This document shows, piece after piece, positions 22,879 to 31,720 of a stretch of 64,000 bases of DNA. The notes under the pieces are model-generated. The model worked only from the letters and a program-made list of their open reading frames with translations, was not told the origin of the DNA and searched no databases. Source of the stretch: DASUAO01 sp035763745 (GTDB lineage: Bacteria > Actinomycetota > Acidimicrobiia > IMCC26256 > PALSA-555); NCBI GenBank assembly GCA_035763745.1, contig DASUAO010000020.1:47958-111957 (forward strand), in the 5' to 3' direction. Positions within the stretch are counted from its first letter, which is position 1; every line of letters begins with the position of its first letter. Both the position numbers and the translations under genes were made by a program.

Positions 22879-24608
22879 GTCACCAGCTCGTCATCCGCGC
22901 CGGCACCGTCGTCGACGGGACCGGCACACCGCCGTTCGCCGCCGATGTCGCGATCGACGACGGGCGCATCGCGGCCGTCGGGGACGTCGACGCGAAAGGC
23001 GCCGACGAGGTCATCGACGCCACCGGGATGCTCGTCGCGCCCGGATGGGTCGACGTGCACTCGCACTACGACGGCCAGGCCACCTGGGATCAGGAGCTCG
23101 CGCCGAGCGCGTGGCACGGCGTGACCACCACCGTGATGGGCAACTGCGGGGTCGGCTTCGCGCCTGTGGCCGCCGATCGCCACGACTGGCTCATCGACCT
23201 CATGGCCGGCGTCGAGGACATCCCGAGCGCGGTCCTCGCGGCCGGGATCCCGTGGGGCTGGGAGACGTTCCCCGAGCACCTCGACGTGCTCGAGCAGGGC
23301 TCGTGGACGATGGACCTCGGGACCCAGATCGCGCACGGCGCGGTGCGGGGCTACGTGATGGGTGAGCGGGGCGCGCGCAACGAGCCGGCGACTGCCGACG
23401 ACATCGACAAGATGCGGATCATCGTGCGGGAGGCGATCGAAGCAGGGGCGCTCGGCTTCTCGACGAGCCGCACGCTCGCGCACCTGGCAGTCGACGGTGA
23501 GCCCGTCCCGGGGACCTTCGCCGCCGAGGACGAGCTGTTCGGCATCGGGGAAGCCCTGCGCGACGCGGGTGCTGGGGTCTTCGAGGTCGCGCCTCTGGGG
23601 TCGGCCGGCGAGGATCCCGACGGCACCAAGCGCGAGGTCGAGTGGATGGCGCGCTTGTCCACGGCCATCGGAAGGCCGGTGTCGTTCGTCCTCATCCAGG
23701 TCGACTCCGCCCCCACGCTCTGGCGCGAGATCCTGGCGACGTCGAACGCGGCGATCGCCGACGGCGCCGACCTCCGCGCCCAGGTCGCGGGACGCCCGAC
23801 GGGCCTGCTCGCCGGACACCAGACGAGTCACAACCTGCTGGATGTGATCCCCGCGTATGTCGAGCTGCGCGACCGTCCGCTCCCCGAGCTGCTCGAGCTG
23901 CTTCGCGACCCCGCGGTGCGCGAGCGGATCCTCGGCTGGGAGCCCGACGCCGCGACGCGGGCCCGACTGGAAGGCGCGTACACGAAGACGTTCGTGATGG
24001 GGACACCGCCCGACTACGAGCCGGGACCGGAGAAGAGCATCGCCGCGATCGCCGCGCGCGAAGGTCGCACGCCGCTCGAGGTCGCGTACGACGCGATGCT
24101 CGAGGACGATGGCCGGGCCATGTTGCTCGTCCCGCTCCTCGGCTACAGCGACGGGTCGAGCGAGCCGGTGCTCGAGATGATCAACGACCCGCGGAGCGTG
24201 CTGAGCCTCGCCGACGGGGGCGCGCACCTCGGGATCGTCTGCGACGCGTCGATGCCCACCTACCTGCTCACGCACTGGACCCGCGACCGGACGCGTGGCG
24301 ATCGGGTCCCGATCGAGACGATCGTGCGCAAGCAGTGCCGGGAGACGGCGGAGCTCTACGGCCTCTTCGACCGCGGCCTGCTCGCGCCGGGGATGCTCGG
24401 CGACGTCAACGTCATCGACTACGAGGCGCTCCAGCTCGACAACCCGATCGTCCGCGACGACCTCCCCGGTGGAGGGCGGCGTCTCCTCCAGGGGGCCAAG
24501 GGCTACGTCGCCACGATCAAGCGCGGCGTCGTGACCTATCGCAACGGCGCACCGACCGGCGCGTACCCGGGCCGTCTGGTGCGCGGCGCCCAGGCCGCGC
24601 CCGCCTGA
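22875..24608 (+). CDS. N-acyl-D-amino-acid deacylase-like amidohydrolase (amidohydrolase-3 family)
   Basis: 577 residues. The ATG at 22875 overlaps the TetR stop and is preceded by AGGAG. GTVVDGTGTPPFAADVAI opens the composite beta-sandwich; VDVHSHYDGQATWD supplies the HxH zinc motif; NCGVGFAP has the bridging-Cys region of D-aminoacylases; LADGGAHLG near residue 450 supplies the catalytic Asp. It should hydrolyse an N-acyl or cyclic amide bond in the cytoplasm. Many actinobacterial members of this length are annotated as D-aminoacylases without a tested substrate. It is coupled to the TetR gene and followed by a kinase-fold gene, so the three may handle one compound. Confidence 0.87.
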   Translation: MSHQLVIRAGTVVDGTGTPPFAADVAIDDGRIAAVGDVDAKGADEVIDATGMLVAPGWVDVHSHYDGQATWDQELAPSAWHGVTTTVMGNCGVGFAPVAADRHDWLIDLMAGVEDIPSAVLAAGIPWGWETFPEHLDVLEQGSWTMDLGTQIAHGAVRGYVMGERGARNEPATADDIDKMRIIVREAIEAGALGFSTSRTLAHLAVDGEPVPGTFAAEDELFGIGEALRDAGAGVFEVAPLGSAGEDPDGTKREVEWMARLSTAIGRPVSFVLIQVDSAPTLWREILATSNAAIADGADLRAQVAGRPTGLLAGHQTSHNLLDVIPAYVELRDRPLPELLELLRDPAVRERILGWEPDAATRARLEGAYTKTFVMGTPPDYEPGPEKSIAAIAAREGRTPLEVAYDAMLEDDGRAMLLVPLLGYSDGSSEPVLEMINDPRSVLSLADGGAHLGIVCDASMPTYLLTHWTRDRTRGDRVPIETIVRKQCRETAELYGLFDRGLLAPGMLGDVNVIDYEALQLDNPIVRDDLPGGGRRLLQGAKGYVATIKRGVVTYRNGAPTGAYPGRLVRGAQAAPA

Positions 24609-24670
24609 TCGCCTCTGCCCGAGGGCGAGAAGCCGGACGCGCGCATCCGATCATCGGCCAGACTCCTGGC

Positions 24671-25723
24671 GTGACCGGCCTTCCGATCCCGCTCGACGTC
24701 GCCGACGCCACGCCCGAGTGGCTGACCGGGGCACTCGAGCAGGAAGTCGCGTCGGTCGAGGTGCTCGATGCCCACTCCGGGACCACGGGCCGGGCCCGAC
24801 TCGGCATCACGTACACCGACGACGATGGCGACGGACCCGCCTCGGTGTTCCTCAAGCTCGCGCCGTTCGACGAGCGCCAGCGTCGCTTCGTCGATGCGGT
24901 CGGGCTCGGCCTCGCCGAGGCACGCTTCTACCGCGACGTCGCCGCCGAGGTGCCCGTTCGGATCCCCGCCGTGCATCACGCCTCCACCGACGCCGTCGGT
25001 CGCTACGTGATGGTCATCGAGGACCTCGAGGCGACCGGATGCCGACTGCTCAGCCCTTCGGCCCCCGACGTCGCCGACGCCGTCGCTTCGATCGTGCACG
25101 AGCTGGCGCTCCTGCACGCGCGCTACTGGGGAGACCCGCGGCTCGACACCGATCTGCACTGGGTCACCGAGGGGTTCCGGGTCGCGTTCGGCGGCGGCGG
25201 ACCCTTCATCGCGAAGGCCGATGAGCGCTTCGGGGCGCAGATGGGGCCGACGTTCCGCCGACTGGCCGCGCTGTACGTCGACCGCGCGGAGGACATCGCG
25301 GACCTGCTCGCGGCGGGGCCACCGACACTCATCCACGGCGACCCGCACCTCGGCAACCTGTTCCTGGACGGTGCCCGGGCCGGCTTCTTCGACTGGGGGA
25401 TGGTCTGGCGCGCGACGGGAATGCGCGATGTCGCCTACGTGCTCTCGAACTCGACGCCCCCCGACGTGCGCCGGGCGCACGAGCGGGACTGGATCCGCCA
25501 CTATCTCGGCGTGCTCGCCTCGCTGGGGATCGACCTCACCTTCGACGACGCGTGGGAGCAGTACCGGCTGCTCGCGATCTACGGCTGGAGCTCGGCGACG
25601 TCGACGGCCGCGATGGGCAGCCGTTGGCAGACCGAAGACGTAGGACAGGGCGGCATGCGCGGCGCGACGACCGCGATCGAGGATCTCGAGAGCGTCGACC
25701 TGCTGGAGGCGAAGCTGCGCTGA
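24671..25723 (+). CDS. APH-fold phosphotransferase (EcKinase-like)
   Basis: 350 residues starting with GTG at 24671. LIHGDPHLGNLFLDG (HGDxxxxN catalytic loop) and AGFFDWGMVWRATGMRDVAYVL (metal-binding Asp) are diagnostic; VFLKLAPF gives the ATP-binding Lys. VMVIEDLEA is the hinge segment. It is similar in layout to the gene at 4211 but clearly diverged. It should phosphorylate a hydroxylated small molecule in the cytoplasm. CAGACT lies six bases upstream of the GTG, a weak leaderless-type signal. Position after the deacylase gene suggests it belongs to the same TetR-controlled set. Substrate unknown. Confidence 0.83.
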   Translation: MTGLPIPLDVADATPEWLTGALEQEVASVEVLDAHSGTTGRARLGITYTDDDGDGPASVFLKLAPFDERQRRFVDAVGLGLAEARFYRDVAAEVPVRIPAVHHASTDAVGRYVMVIEDLEATGCRLLSPSAPDVADAVASIVHELALLHARYWGDPRLDTDLHWVTEGFRVAFGGGGPFIAKADERFGAQMGPTFRRLAALYVDRAEDIADLLAAGPPTLIHGDPHLGNLFLDGARAGFFDWGMVWRATGMRDVAYVLSNSTPPDVRRAHERDWIRHYLGVLASLGIDLTFDDAWEQYRLLAIYGWSSATSTAAMGSRWQTEDVGQGGMRGATTAIEDLESVDLLEAKLR

Positions 25724-25736
25724 GCTCGCCGCCCGC

Positions 25737-26552
25737 TCATCCGGCCGGGATCGCGATCTCGGTCAACGTGATGTAGCCGTTGTTGAACGCCTGGATGTCG
25801 GACGCCGGGTTGTCGAGGGTCGAGGCACAGTCCTGCGGCGCGATCGCTCCCTCGGTCGAGGGGTCGAGGGCAGTCTCGAACAACCCGCGGTTCTCGCCCG
25901 TCGCGCAGGTCGGGATGTTGAGGTTCTCGAGGATGACGGCGACCTTCTTCCCCTTCTTGGGCGTGAGCGCCTTGCGGTGCTCGGCGAACCAGTCGAGGAC
26001 CGCCTCGACGCCCGACTCGAAGTCTGGCTCACCGCCGTCGAGGAACCCCTGGCTCACACCCAGCGCGGGGACACCCCGCTGGGCTGCGGCCTTGGCCGCG
26101 CCGACGGTGCCTGAGACCTCGTCGGCGAGCTTGCCGAGGTTCTGGCCCTCGTTGATGCCGGAGATCACGAGGTTCGGCGTCCGCTTGGCGCCGCCCTGCT
26201 CGAGCGCGTAGATCACCGTGTCGGCGGGGAAGCCCTGGACCGCGACGGCGGGGTACCCGCTCGCGGTGGTCGCGTCGGCAGTGACCAGCTCACCGGGGGT
26301 GGTGTTCGAGCCCGATCCGGACTTGTTCACGTCGGGGGCGATGACCGTGACCTTCACGCCCTTCACGGTGCGGAGGCCCTCGACGAGTGCGTCGATGCCC
26401 GGCGCGCCCACGCCGTCGTCGTTGGTGACGAGGATCTGGAACGGCGCCGCCTTCTTCTTCTTGGCGTCGACGGTGGAGGACGCGGTGCCGACGAACAACG
26501 AGCCGGCGAGCGTGGCGCCGACAACGACGGCGACGAGACGACGGACGGACAT
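25737..26552 (-). CDS. SurE-like 5'(3')-nucleotidase/phosphatase with signal peptide
   Basis: 271 residues. GAGGAG precedes the ATG at 26552. The first 30 residues form a signal peptide (VAVVVGATLAGSLFVGTASS). The mature part opens with ILVTNDDGVGAPGI (Asn44, Asp45, Asp46), followed by VISGINEGQNLG and EVSGTVGAAKAA, the SurE metal and phosphate loops. Cytoplasmic SurE is a nucleotidase and survival protein; an exported version would work outside the membrane as an acid phosphatase or nucleotidase. Two cysteines appear in the C-terminal region (PTCATGENRG, PQDCASTL), which could form a disulfide after export. It follows a membrane-anchored wall-related gene on the same strand. Confidence 0.9.
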   Translation of the reverse strand: MSVRRLVAVVVGATLAGSLFVGTASSTVDAKKKKAAPFQILVTNDDGVGAPGIDALVEGLRTVKGVKVTVIAPDVNKSGSGSNTTPGELVTADATTASGYPAVAVQGFPADTVIYALEQGGAKRTPNLVISGINEGQNLGKLADEVSGTVGAAKAAAQRGVPALGVSQGFLDGGEPDFESGVEAVLDWFAEHRKALTPKKGKKVAVILENLNIPTCATGENRGLFETALDPSTEGAIAPQDCASTLDNPASDIQAFNNGYITLTEIAIPAG

Positions 26553-26592
26553 GGAGGCTCCTCAGGGTGACGGTCGAGCCGTGAGTCTCACC

Positions 26593-26611
26593 GCGCGCCT
26601 TCGCCGCGCGC
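26593..26611 (-). other. GC-only hairpin between the lysozyme-like and surE-like genes
   Basis: GCGCGC at 26593-26598 and 26606-26611 can pair around a 7-base loop. There is no T-tract on either side, so a terminator function is uncertain. Confidence 0.2.
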
Positions 26612-26639
26612 AAGGACCGTTCCCGCCGCGTGCGCGGGG

Positions 26640-27530
26640 TCAGCCGTCCTGACGGAGGCGGATCACGGCGTTCTCGCCGGTTCCCCACGGTGACGCGGCG
26701 ACCGCGGCCACGACCCGGACCGCCGAGTCGCCCGCCTGGAGCGCGTCCAGGATCGGTTCGTAGAGGCCGTTGGTGAGCGTGCGGACGGTCGCATCGAGGC
26801 CGATGTCGTCGGTCGGGTAGCGCTTCACGCCGACCTCGTTCACGTCGGTCGCGCCCGAGGCTCCCATCGTGGTGGCCAGCGGGTTGCGGAACCGGGCATC
26901 GTTCGCCTCGGCGCCGATCCAGGCCGCGAGCGCACGGATGTTCTCGATCGTCACCGGTGCGCCGAGACGGTCGAGCAGCGCAACCGACCAGTGCGTCTTC
27001 GCGTGGCCGCCCGCGGCCAGCGCCTGGACCAGCTGGATCCGCTGGTCGGTGGCGCTGGTGAGCGTCGCGTGCAGCTCGTCCGAACGAGCCTGCGCGGCGA
27101 CGACGGCCTCGGCGCTCGCGGCCTGCGCCGACTTCGCGCGTTCAGGCGCCAGGTCGCCGAGGATCGCGCCCGCCGCACTGTCTGCCACCGAGCCCGCGCC
27201 GGACTCGACCGGGGCGGCGAGGTGGGCATCGCCGGTCGCACCGCCCTTCGCGGCCTCGGCGGCCTCGGCGGCCGCGGCGGCGGCCAGGAGGTCCGCGTCG
27301 GCCTGGGGGAGCGCGCCCTGGGTGGCGCGCAACGTCGCGTCGACGGACACGAGCTGGGCGACGATCTCGGTGGCCGCGCTCGGGCTCGCGTCGCGGAGCG
27401 CGTCCGCCTCGGCGCGGTTGGGGCGGAGGCTCGACCCGGCAGTCACGAGGACGACGAGGACGACGAAGACTGCACCGACGCGCGACGCGAACCGGATTGG
27501 CTCGCGCCCGCCTTGGTGCTCGTGGTCCAC
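26640..27530 (-). CDS. Membrane-anchored protein with lysozyme-like C-terminal domain
   Basis: 296 residues from a GTG at 27530. A single hydrophobic segment (about 17-33) is followed by an Ala-rich, partly coiled region (about 50-170). The last 110 residues contain IRALAAWIGAEANDARFRNPLATT (read in parts), GVKRYPTDDIGLDATVRTL and NGLYEPILDAL. This pattern occurs in lysozyme-like or endolysin-type domains of actinobacteria and their phages, where the Glu of AWIGAEA would be catalytic. A wall-lytic role outside the membrane is inferred. The ribosome site GGGAGG lies six bases upstream but is buried in a hairpin. The surE-like gene follows after 87 bases. Confidence 0.65.
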   Translation of the reverse strand: MDHEHQGGREPIRFASRVGAVFVVLVVLVTAGSSLRPNRAEADALRDASPSAATEIVAQLVSVDATLRATQGALPQADADLLAAAAAAEAAEAAKGGATGDAHLAAPVESGAGSVADSAAGAILGDLAPERAKSAQAASAEAVVAAQARSDELHATLTSATDQRIQLVQALAAGGHAKTHWSVALLDRLGAPVTIENIRALAAWIGAEANDARFRNPLATTMGASGATDVNEVGVKRYPTDDIGLDATVRTLTNGLYEPILDALQAGDSAVRVVAAVAASPWGTGENAVIRLRQDG

Positions 27531-27534
27531 CGTA

Positions 27535-27560
27535 TGCCTCCCAGCTGTACCCGGGAGGCA
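27535..27560 (-). promoter_or_regulatory. Hairpin that sequesters the ribosome binding site
   Basis: On the minus strand the 8-base arms TGCCTCCC and GGGAGGCA pair around a 10-base loop. The 3' arm contains GGGAGG, the Shine-Dalgarno sequence of the gene starting at 27530. This suggests translation control or a thermosensor-like element. It could also end transcription of the CoA-transferase gene, but no T-tract follows. Confidence 0.5.
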
Positions 27561-27593
27561 GATCGGCAGGCCGGAGGCCCTCCTTGAGGGAGA

Positions 27594-28826
27594 TCAGCCC
27601 AGAGCGCCCGTCGCCCGGAGGGCTTCGATGGCCGACGCGTCGAGGCCGAGCACGTCGGCGAGGACCTCGTCGACGTGTTGTCCGACCGTGGGAGCCCGCA
27701 TGGGGACCGGCTGCTCGGCGTCGAGGACCTTCACCGGGTTGGGCAGCTGGTCGGCGCCGAGTCGCTCACGGGAGATCCACGGGAACCGGTCCGCGAACTG
27801 GGGATCGGTCGTGATCGTCTGGGGCGTGTTGACCGGAGCGATGGGGGTGTTGACCTCGTTCGACCAGGTGATCCACTCGGCCGACGTCTTGGTGCGGAAG
27901 ATGTCCCGCAGCTCGGCCTGGAGCTCGCGGTTGTTCCGGGCGTGGTCGGCGAACTTCTCGCCGGGCCACCGCTCGAACAGGTCCATGCGGTCCACGCCGC
28001 GGCAGAAGTTCTCCCAGAACTCACGCTCGGAAGCCATGAAGAGGACGTGTCCGTCGGAGGACTCGTACATCTGGTAGCGAACGCCCTCCTTCATCCCGGC
28101 GGTGCCGGGCGCGCGGCGCTCGTAGTTGTCGGACGCATTGCCCGTCACCTCCGACTGCGGGCGCTCGTACGCCCGCCAGGACTCGGAGCGGTACCAGTCC
28201 ATGTACGCAGCGGCGTCGGACTGCGCGATCTCCATCTGGGCCCCGTGGCCCGTCTCGCGTGCCTTCACGATGCCGGCGAGGATGCCGAACGCACCGAAGA
28301 GGGGGCCCGCATGGATGCCCATCGACGGGTGCTCTGCGATGTAGCAGAACCCTTCGTCGTCGTACTCGGGGTTCACGAGTCCGGCCCACGTGTCGTAGGC
28401 GATGCCGTGGCTCGGCATGTCCTTGTACGGGCCGGTCATCCCGTAGCCGGAGATCGTGATGAAGACGATCTTCGGGTTCACGGCGCGCAGCGTGTCGTAG
28501 CCGAGGCCGAGCCGTTCGAGTGCCCCCGGGCGCATCGCCTCGACCACCGCGTCGGCGGTCGCGGCGAGGTCGAGGAAGACCTGCACCGCCTCGGGCTTGC
28601 GCAGGTCGAGCGTGAGGCTTCGCTTCCCCCGGTTGATGTGGAGGTGCATCAGCGAGTCGCCTTCGACGATGGGCCACGTCATCTGCCGGACGTAGTCGCC
28701 CTTGGGCGGCTCGACCTTGATCACGTCGGCTCCGAAGTCGACGAGGTGCGAGGTGATCGCGGCGGGGCCGAGGAGCGAGACCTCGATCACCCGAACACCG
28801 GCGAGGAGCCCTTCCTGCGCGTCCAC
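27594..28826 (-). CDS. CaiB/BaiF family (class III) CoA-transferase-like protein
   Basis: 410 residues starting with GTG three bases after the cupredoxin stop. VRVIEVSLLGPAAITSHLVDFGADVIKVEPP and NRGKRSLTLDLRKPEA are the family's opening segments. Class III enzymes move CoA between carboxylic acids through an aspartyl-CoA intermediate. In the alignment I can make by eye, the active-site Asp (GD before the glycine-rich helix) is replaced by Ile171/His172 (SMGIHAGPLFG). The gene may therefore encode a CoA-binding protein with altered catalysis. Compare the canonical relative at 39074. The short spacing suggests co-transcription with the cupredoxin gene, although the functions look unrelated. 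Confidence 0.85.
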   Translation of the reverse strand: MDAQEGLLAGVRVIEVSLLGPAAITSHLVDFGADVIKVEPPKGDYVRQMTWPIVEGDSLMHLHINRGKRSLTLDLRKPEAVQVFLDLAATADAVVEAMRPGALERLGLGYDTLRAVNPKIVFITISGYGMTGPYKDMPSHGIAYDTWAGLVNPEYDDEGFCYIAEHPSMGIHAGPLFGAFGILAGIVKARETGHGAQMEIAQSDAAAYMDWYRSESWRAYERPQSEVTGNASDNYERRAPGTAGMKEGVRYQMYESSDGHVLFMASEREFWENFCRGVDRMDLFERWPGEKFADHARNNRELQAELRDIFRTKTSAEWITWSNEVNTPIAPVNTPQTITTDPQFADRFPWISRERLGADQLPNPVKVLDAEQPVPMRAPTVGQHVDEVLADVLGLDASAIEALRATGALG

Positions 28827-28829
28827 GGC

Positions 28830-29270
28830 TCAGGCGCCCTGTCCGGTCGCGGCATCGGCGGCAGTCGTCGTGGTTGCCGGCGGCGCTGGCCTGGCGCGCA
28901 GCACCATGTCCATCCCGGGATGGAGCGTGCAGACGATGAGGTACTTCCCGGGCTTCTTGATGGTGCGGGAGTACTGCCCGTCGGTGATCGTCTTGGACTT
29001 GAACTTCTGCGGTCCCTTGGTCACCACGACGTTGTGGGCGGCGACCCCACCCCACTCCCAGGTCACCTTGGTGCCGACGGCCACCTTCAGCTTCTTGGGC
29101 TTGAAGATGTTGTCGAGGACCTGCACGGTCCGCTCCGGTGCGGGTGTGCTCGCGGCGGTGCTCGTCGTGGTCGTCGGGTCGGTCTGGGCGACGGCGGGCG
29201 CGCCCAGCGCGAGCACGACGAGCGCGACGGCGAACCCGGCGGCGCGACCTGGAAGACGGGGCAGGGCCAT
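28830..29270 (-). CDS. Exported cupredoxin (plastocyanin/azurin-like blue copper protein)
   Basis: 146 residues. A signal peptide (1-29, APAVAQ) is followed by a Thr/Ala-rich linker and a single cupredoxin domain. His79 (AAHNVV), Cys114, His117 and Met120 (VCTLHPGM) form a complete type 1 copper site in the right order. The protein should carry single electrons outside the membrane, perhaps for a terminal oxidase or a copper enzyme. A Thr/Ala-rich tail follows. AGGAGAGG lies about ten bases upstream of the ATG at 29270. It is divergent from the P450 gene with 149 bases between starts. No partner oxidase is in the window. Confidence 0.9.
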   Translation of the reverse strand: MALPRLPGRAAGFAVALVVLALGAPAVAQTDPTTTTSTAASTPAPERTVQVLDNIFKPKKLKVAVGTKVTWEWGGVAAHNVVVTKGPQKFKSKTITDGQYSRTIKKPGKYLIVCTLHPGMDMVLRARPAPPATTTTAADAATGQGA

Positions 29271-29419
29271 CTTGATCTGTCCTCTCCTGCGATGTCACGA
29301 ACGGGGAGCACCGACGGTAGCCAGCCCCGACCCGGGATGGGGAACCGCTCCTTGCCCCCACGGTCCCGGTGCGACAGCCTGGCGAACCGGGACGTCCGCC
29401 GTGATCGCGAAGGGGAACG

Positions 29420-30646
29420 ATGGACCGCACGCTCGAGGAGATCGACATCTACGACCCGGCTCGGTACGGGGAAGGCGTGCCGCATGAGGAGTTCGCGCAC
29501 CTGCGGCGAGAGAGCCCCGTCCACCGTCAGGCGATGCCGGACGGCACGTGGTACTGGGCGCTGCTGAAGCACGCCGACGTGGTCGAGGTGTCGCGTCGGC
29601 CGACGCTGTTCTCGGCCGAGCGGGGCGGCGTCGTGCTCGAGGACCAGCCGCCGGAGCAGCTCGAGCAGACGAAGAACATGCTCCTGATGATGGATCCGCC
29701 ACGGCACACCGCGCTGCGCAGCAGCGTGTACCCGCAGTTCCGACCGCGCCAGATCGGGCGGCTCGAGGAACGCATCCGTGAGATCTGCCGACGCATCCTC
29801 GCGATCGGCGCCGAGCGCGATGAGGTGGAGTTCGTCCACGACATCGCCGCGCTCCTCCCCTCGGAGGTCTTCGGCGAGATGATGGGCATCCCGCCGGCCG
29901 ATCGCCCTCGGATCAACCACTGGGCCGAGCTGATGACAGGTGGACAGGACCCCGAGGTCAACCCTGACGGCTACGCGAGCGGCTCGAACGAGGGCTCGGT
30001 CGAGATGGCGATCTACGGAGCGCAGTTCGCGGCCGAGCGGCGAGGTCGGGAGCTCGACGACGATGCCGACCTGGGGGCACTGCTCCTGGCCACTGAGATC
30101 GACGGGCGTCCGATGGACGATGTCGAGTTCGCGTACTTCTTCGTGCAGCTCGTCACCGCCGGGAACGACACCACCCGCACGATGCTCTCTTCGGGGTTGT
30201 TGGCACTCATCGAGCACCCCGACGAGCTGGCCCGTCTGCGGGCCGATCGCACGCTGATCCCGACCGCGGTCGAGGAGATCCTCCGGTTCGCGAACCCGCT
30301 CCACTACTTCCGCCGCACGGTCGCCGAGGCCACCGAGATCCGGGGCCAGGCGATCGCGGCAGGCGACAAGCTGGCGATGATCTACACGTCGGCCAACCGC
30401 GACGAGGACGTCTTCGTGGACCCGGACCGCTTCGACGTCGGTCGATCTCCCAATCCGCACCTTGCGTTCGGGATCGGCGAGCACTTCTGTCTCGGCGTGC
30501 ACCTCGCCCGACTCGAGGGCCGCGTGTTCCTCGAGGAGCTGCTCGACGCCTACTCGGGTTTCGAGCTCGCCGGTCCACCCCGACGTCAGCAGTCGAACCT
30601 CAACAACGCATTGAAGTCGCTCCCTGTCAGGATCACGGCCGCATAG
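29420..30646 (+). CDS. Cytochrome P450
   Basis: 408 residues, soluble class I bacterial type. TAGNDTTR (from Thr246) is the oxygen-activating I-helix motif; EEILR gives the ExxR; FGIGEHFCLGVHLARLEGR contains the heme ligand Cys357. The general pattern resembles the actinobacterial CYP124/125/142 and related families that hydroxylate the terminal carbons of sterols or branched lipids. That subfamily call is only a guess by eye. AAGGGG five bases before the ATG is the ribosome site. No ferredoxin or reductase gene is adjacent, so electrons must come from elsewhere. The next gene (membrane protein) starts after 36 bases with its own promoter. Confidence 0.94.
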   Translation: MDRTLEEIDIYDPARYGEGVPHEEFAHLRRESPVHRQAMPDGTWYWALLKHADVVEVSRRPTLFSAERGGVVLEDQPPEQLEQTKNMLLMMDPPRHTALRSSVYPQFRPRQIGRLEERIREICRRILAIGAERDEVEFVHDIAALLPSEVFGEMMGIPPADRPRINHWAELMTGGQDPEVNPDGYASGSNEGSVEMAIYGAQFAAERRGRELDDDADLGALLLATEIDGRPMDDVEFAYFFVQLVTAGNDTTRTMLSSGLLALIEHPDELARLRADRTLIPTAVEEILRFANPLHYFRRTVAEATEIRGQAIAAGDKLAMIYTSANRDEDVFVDPDRFDVGRSPNPHLAFGIGEHFCLGVHLARLEGRVFLEELLDAYSGFELAGPPRRQQSNLNNALKSLPVRITAA

Positions 30647-30670
30647 GCGCACCGCCGGCCGGCGAGCCGC

Positions 30671-30676
30671 TACCGT
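30671..30676 (+). promoter_or_regulatory. -10 element TACCGT, leaderless start
   Basis: TACCGT followed by six bases and the ATG at 30683, identical in sequence and spacing to the element at 1354. A leaderless transcript is inferred. Confidence 0.4.
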
Positions 30677-30682
30677 CCGCGC

Positions 30683-31720
30683 ATGACCGCGACGGACTCC
30701 GAGCAGACGCCGACGGCGCGCCCCCGATTCTCCGTGGGGCGCATGCTGCTCCTCTTCGTCACCGCGGTCTGCCTCTACGTCTTCGCTCCCAGCATCGCCG
30801 AGGTCTTCGAGGCGTGGGACAAGCTCGGCAAGGTCCATCCCATCGCCATCCCTGTGATCCTCGCGCTCGAGGCGGGGAGCTTCTGGTGCATGTGGCTGCT
30901 CCAACGGATCGCCCTGCGGACCCACGGCTGGTTCCCGGTGATCACGACCCAGCTCGCTGGCAACGCCTTCAACCGAATCACCCCGGGCGGCGGTGCCACC
31001 GGCACCGTGCTCCAGGCGCGGATGCTCGCCGACGCCGGCTTCGACGCCGCCAAGGCCGGGACCGCGGTGACGGCGCAGTCGATCCTCATCACCGCCGCCG
31101 TCGTAACCCTGCCGGTCTTCGCGATCCCGGCCATCCTCCTCGGCACCGCGGTCCCCTCCGACCTCGAGAGCGGCATGTGGATCGGGGGAGTGGTCTTCAT
31201 CACCATGCTCGTGATCGGTGCGCTCCTGCTCGCGACCCGCCGTCCGGTGGACGCAATGGGACGTGGGATCCAGCGGATCGCGAACGTCTTCCGGGTGAAG
31301 CGACCCAAGATCGAAGGGCTGGGAGAGCGCCTCCTCGTCGAGCGCGACGAGCTGCGTCGCTCGATGGGGTCACGATGGCTGGAGGCGGTCGGCGCCTCCA
31401 TCGGCCGGTGGGCGTTCGAGTACTTCGCCCTGCTCGTGATCCTCTTCGCGATCGGGGCGCGTCCCGACATCTGGCTGGTGCTGCTGGCGTTCGTGGCCGC
31501 GTCGGTCCTCGCGATGATCCCGTTCTCGCCCGGGGGGCTCGGGTTCGTCGAAGCGGGGCTCACTGCCACGCTCGCCGTCTCGGGCATCAGCGCCGGGGAG
31601 GCGCTGCTCGCGACCCTCGTCTTCCGCCTCGTGTCGTTCTGGCTCCCGATCCCGGTCGGGTTGATCGCGGCGTGGCTCTTCCGCCGGCGCTACCCGAGAT
31701 CGGCCGGCGCGGCCGCCTGA
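30683..31720 (+). CDS. Flippase-like membrane protein (LPG synthase transmembrane region / UPF0104, YbhN type)
   Basis: 345 residues with seven to eight hydrophobic helices. NAFNRITPGGGATG and IPFSPGGLGFVEAG are the two P-G-G motifs of the lysylphosphatidylglycerol-synthase transmembrane family. No C-terminal aminoacyl-transferase domain is present, so it is a stand-alone membrane part such as YbhN. Relatives are proposed to flip or bind lipids, including isoprenoid carriers. The substrate is unknown. The last 31 bases overlap the end of the convergent esterase gene. It may form part of the same lipid-related neighbourhood as the P450. Confidence 0.86.
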   Translation: MTATDSEQTPTARPRFSVGRMLLLFVTAVCLYVFAPSIAEVFEAWDKLGKVHPIAIPVILALEAGSFWCMWLLQRIALRTHGWFPVITTQLAGNAFNRITPGGGATGTVLQARMLADAGFDAAKAGTAVTAQSILITAAVVTLPVFAIPAILLGTAVPSDLESGMWIGGVVFITMLVIGALLLATRRPVDAMGRGIQRIANVFRVKRPKIEGLGERLLVERDELRRSMGSRWLEAVGASIGRWAFEYFALLVILFAIGARPDIWLVLLAFVAASVLAMIPFSPGGLGFVEAGLTATLAVSGISAGEALLATLVFRLVSFWLPIPVGLIAAWLFRRRYPRSAGAAA

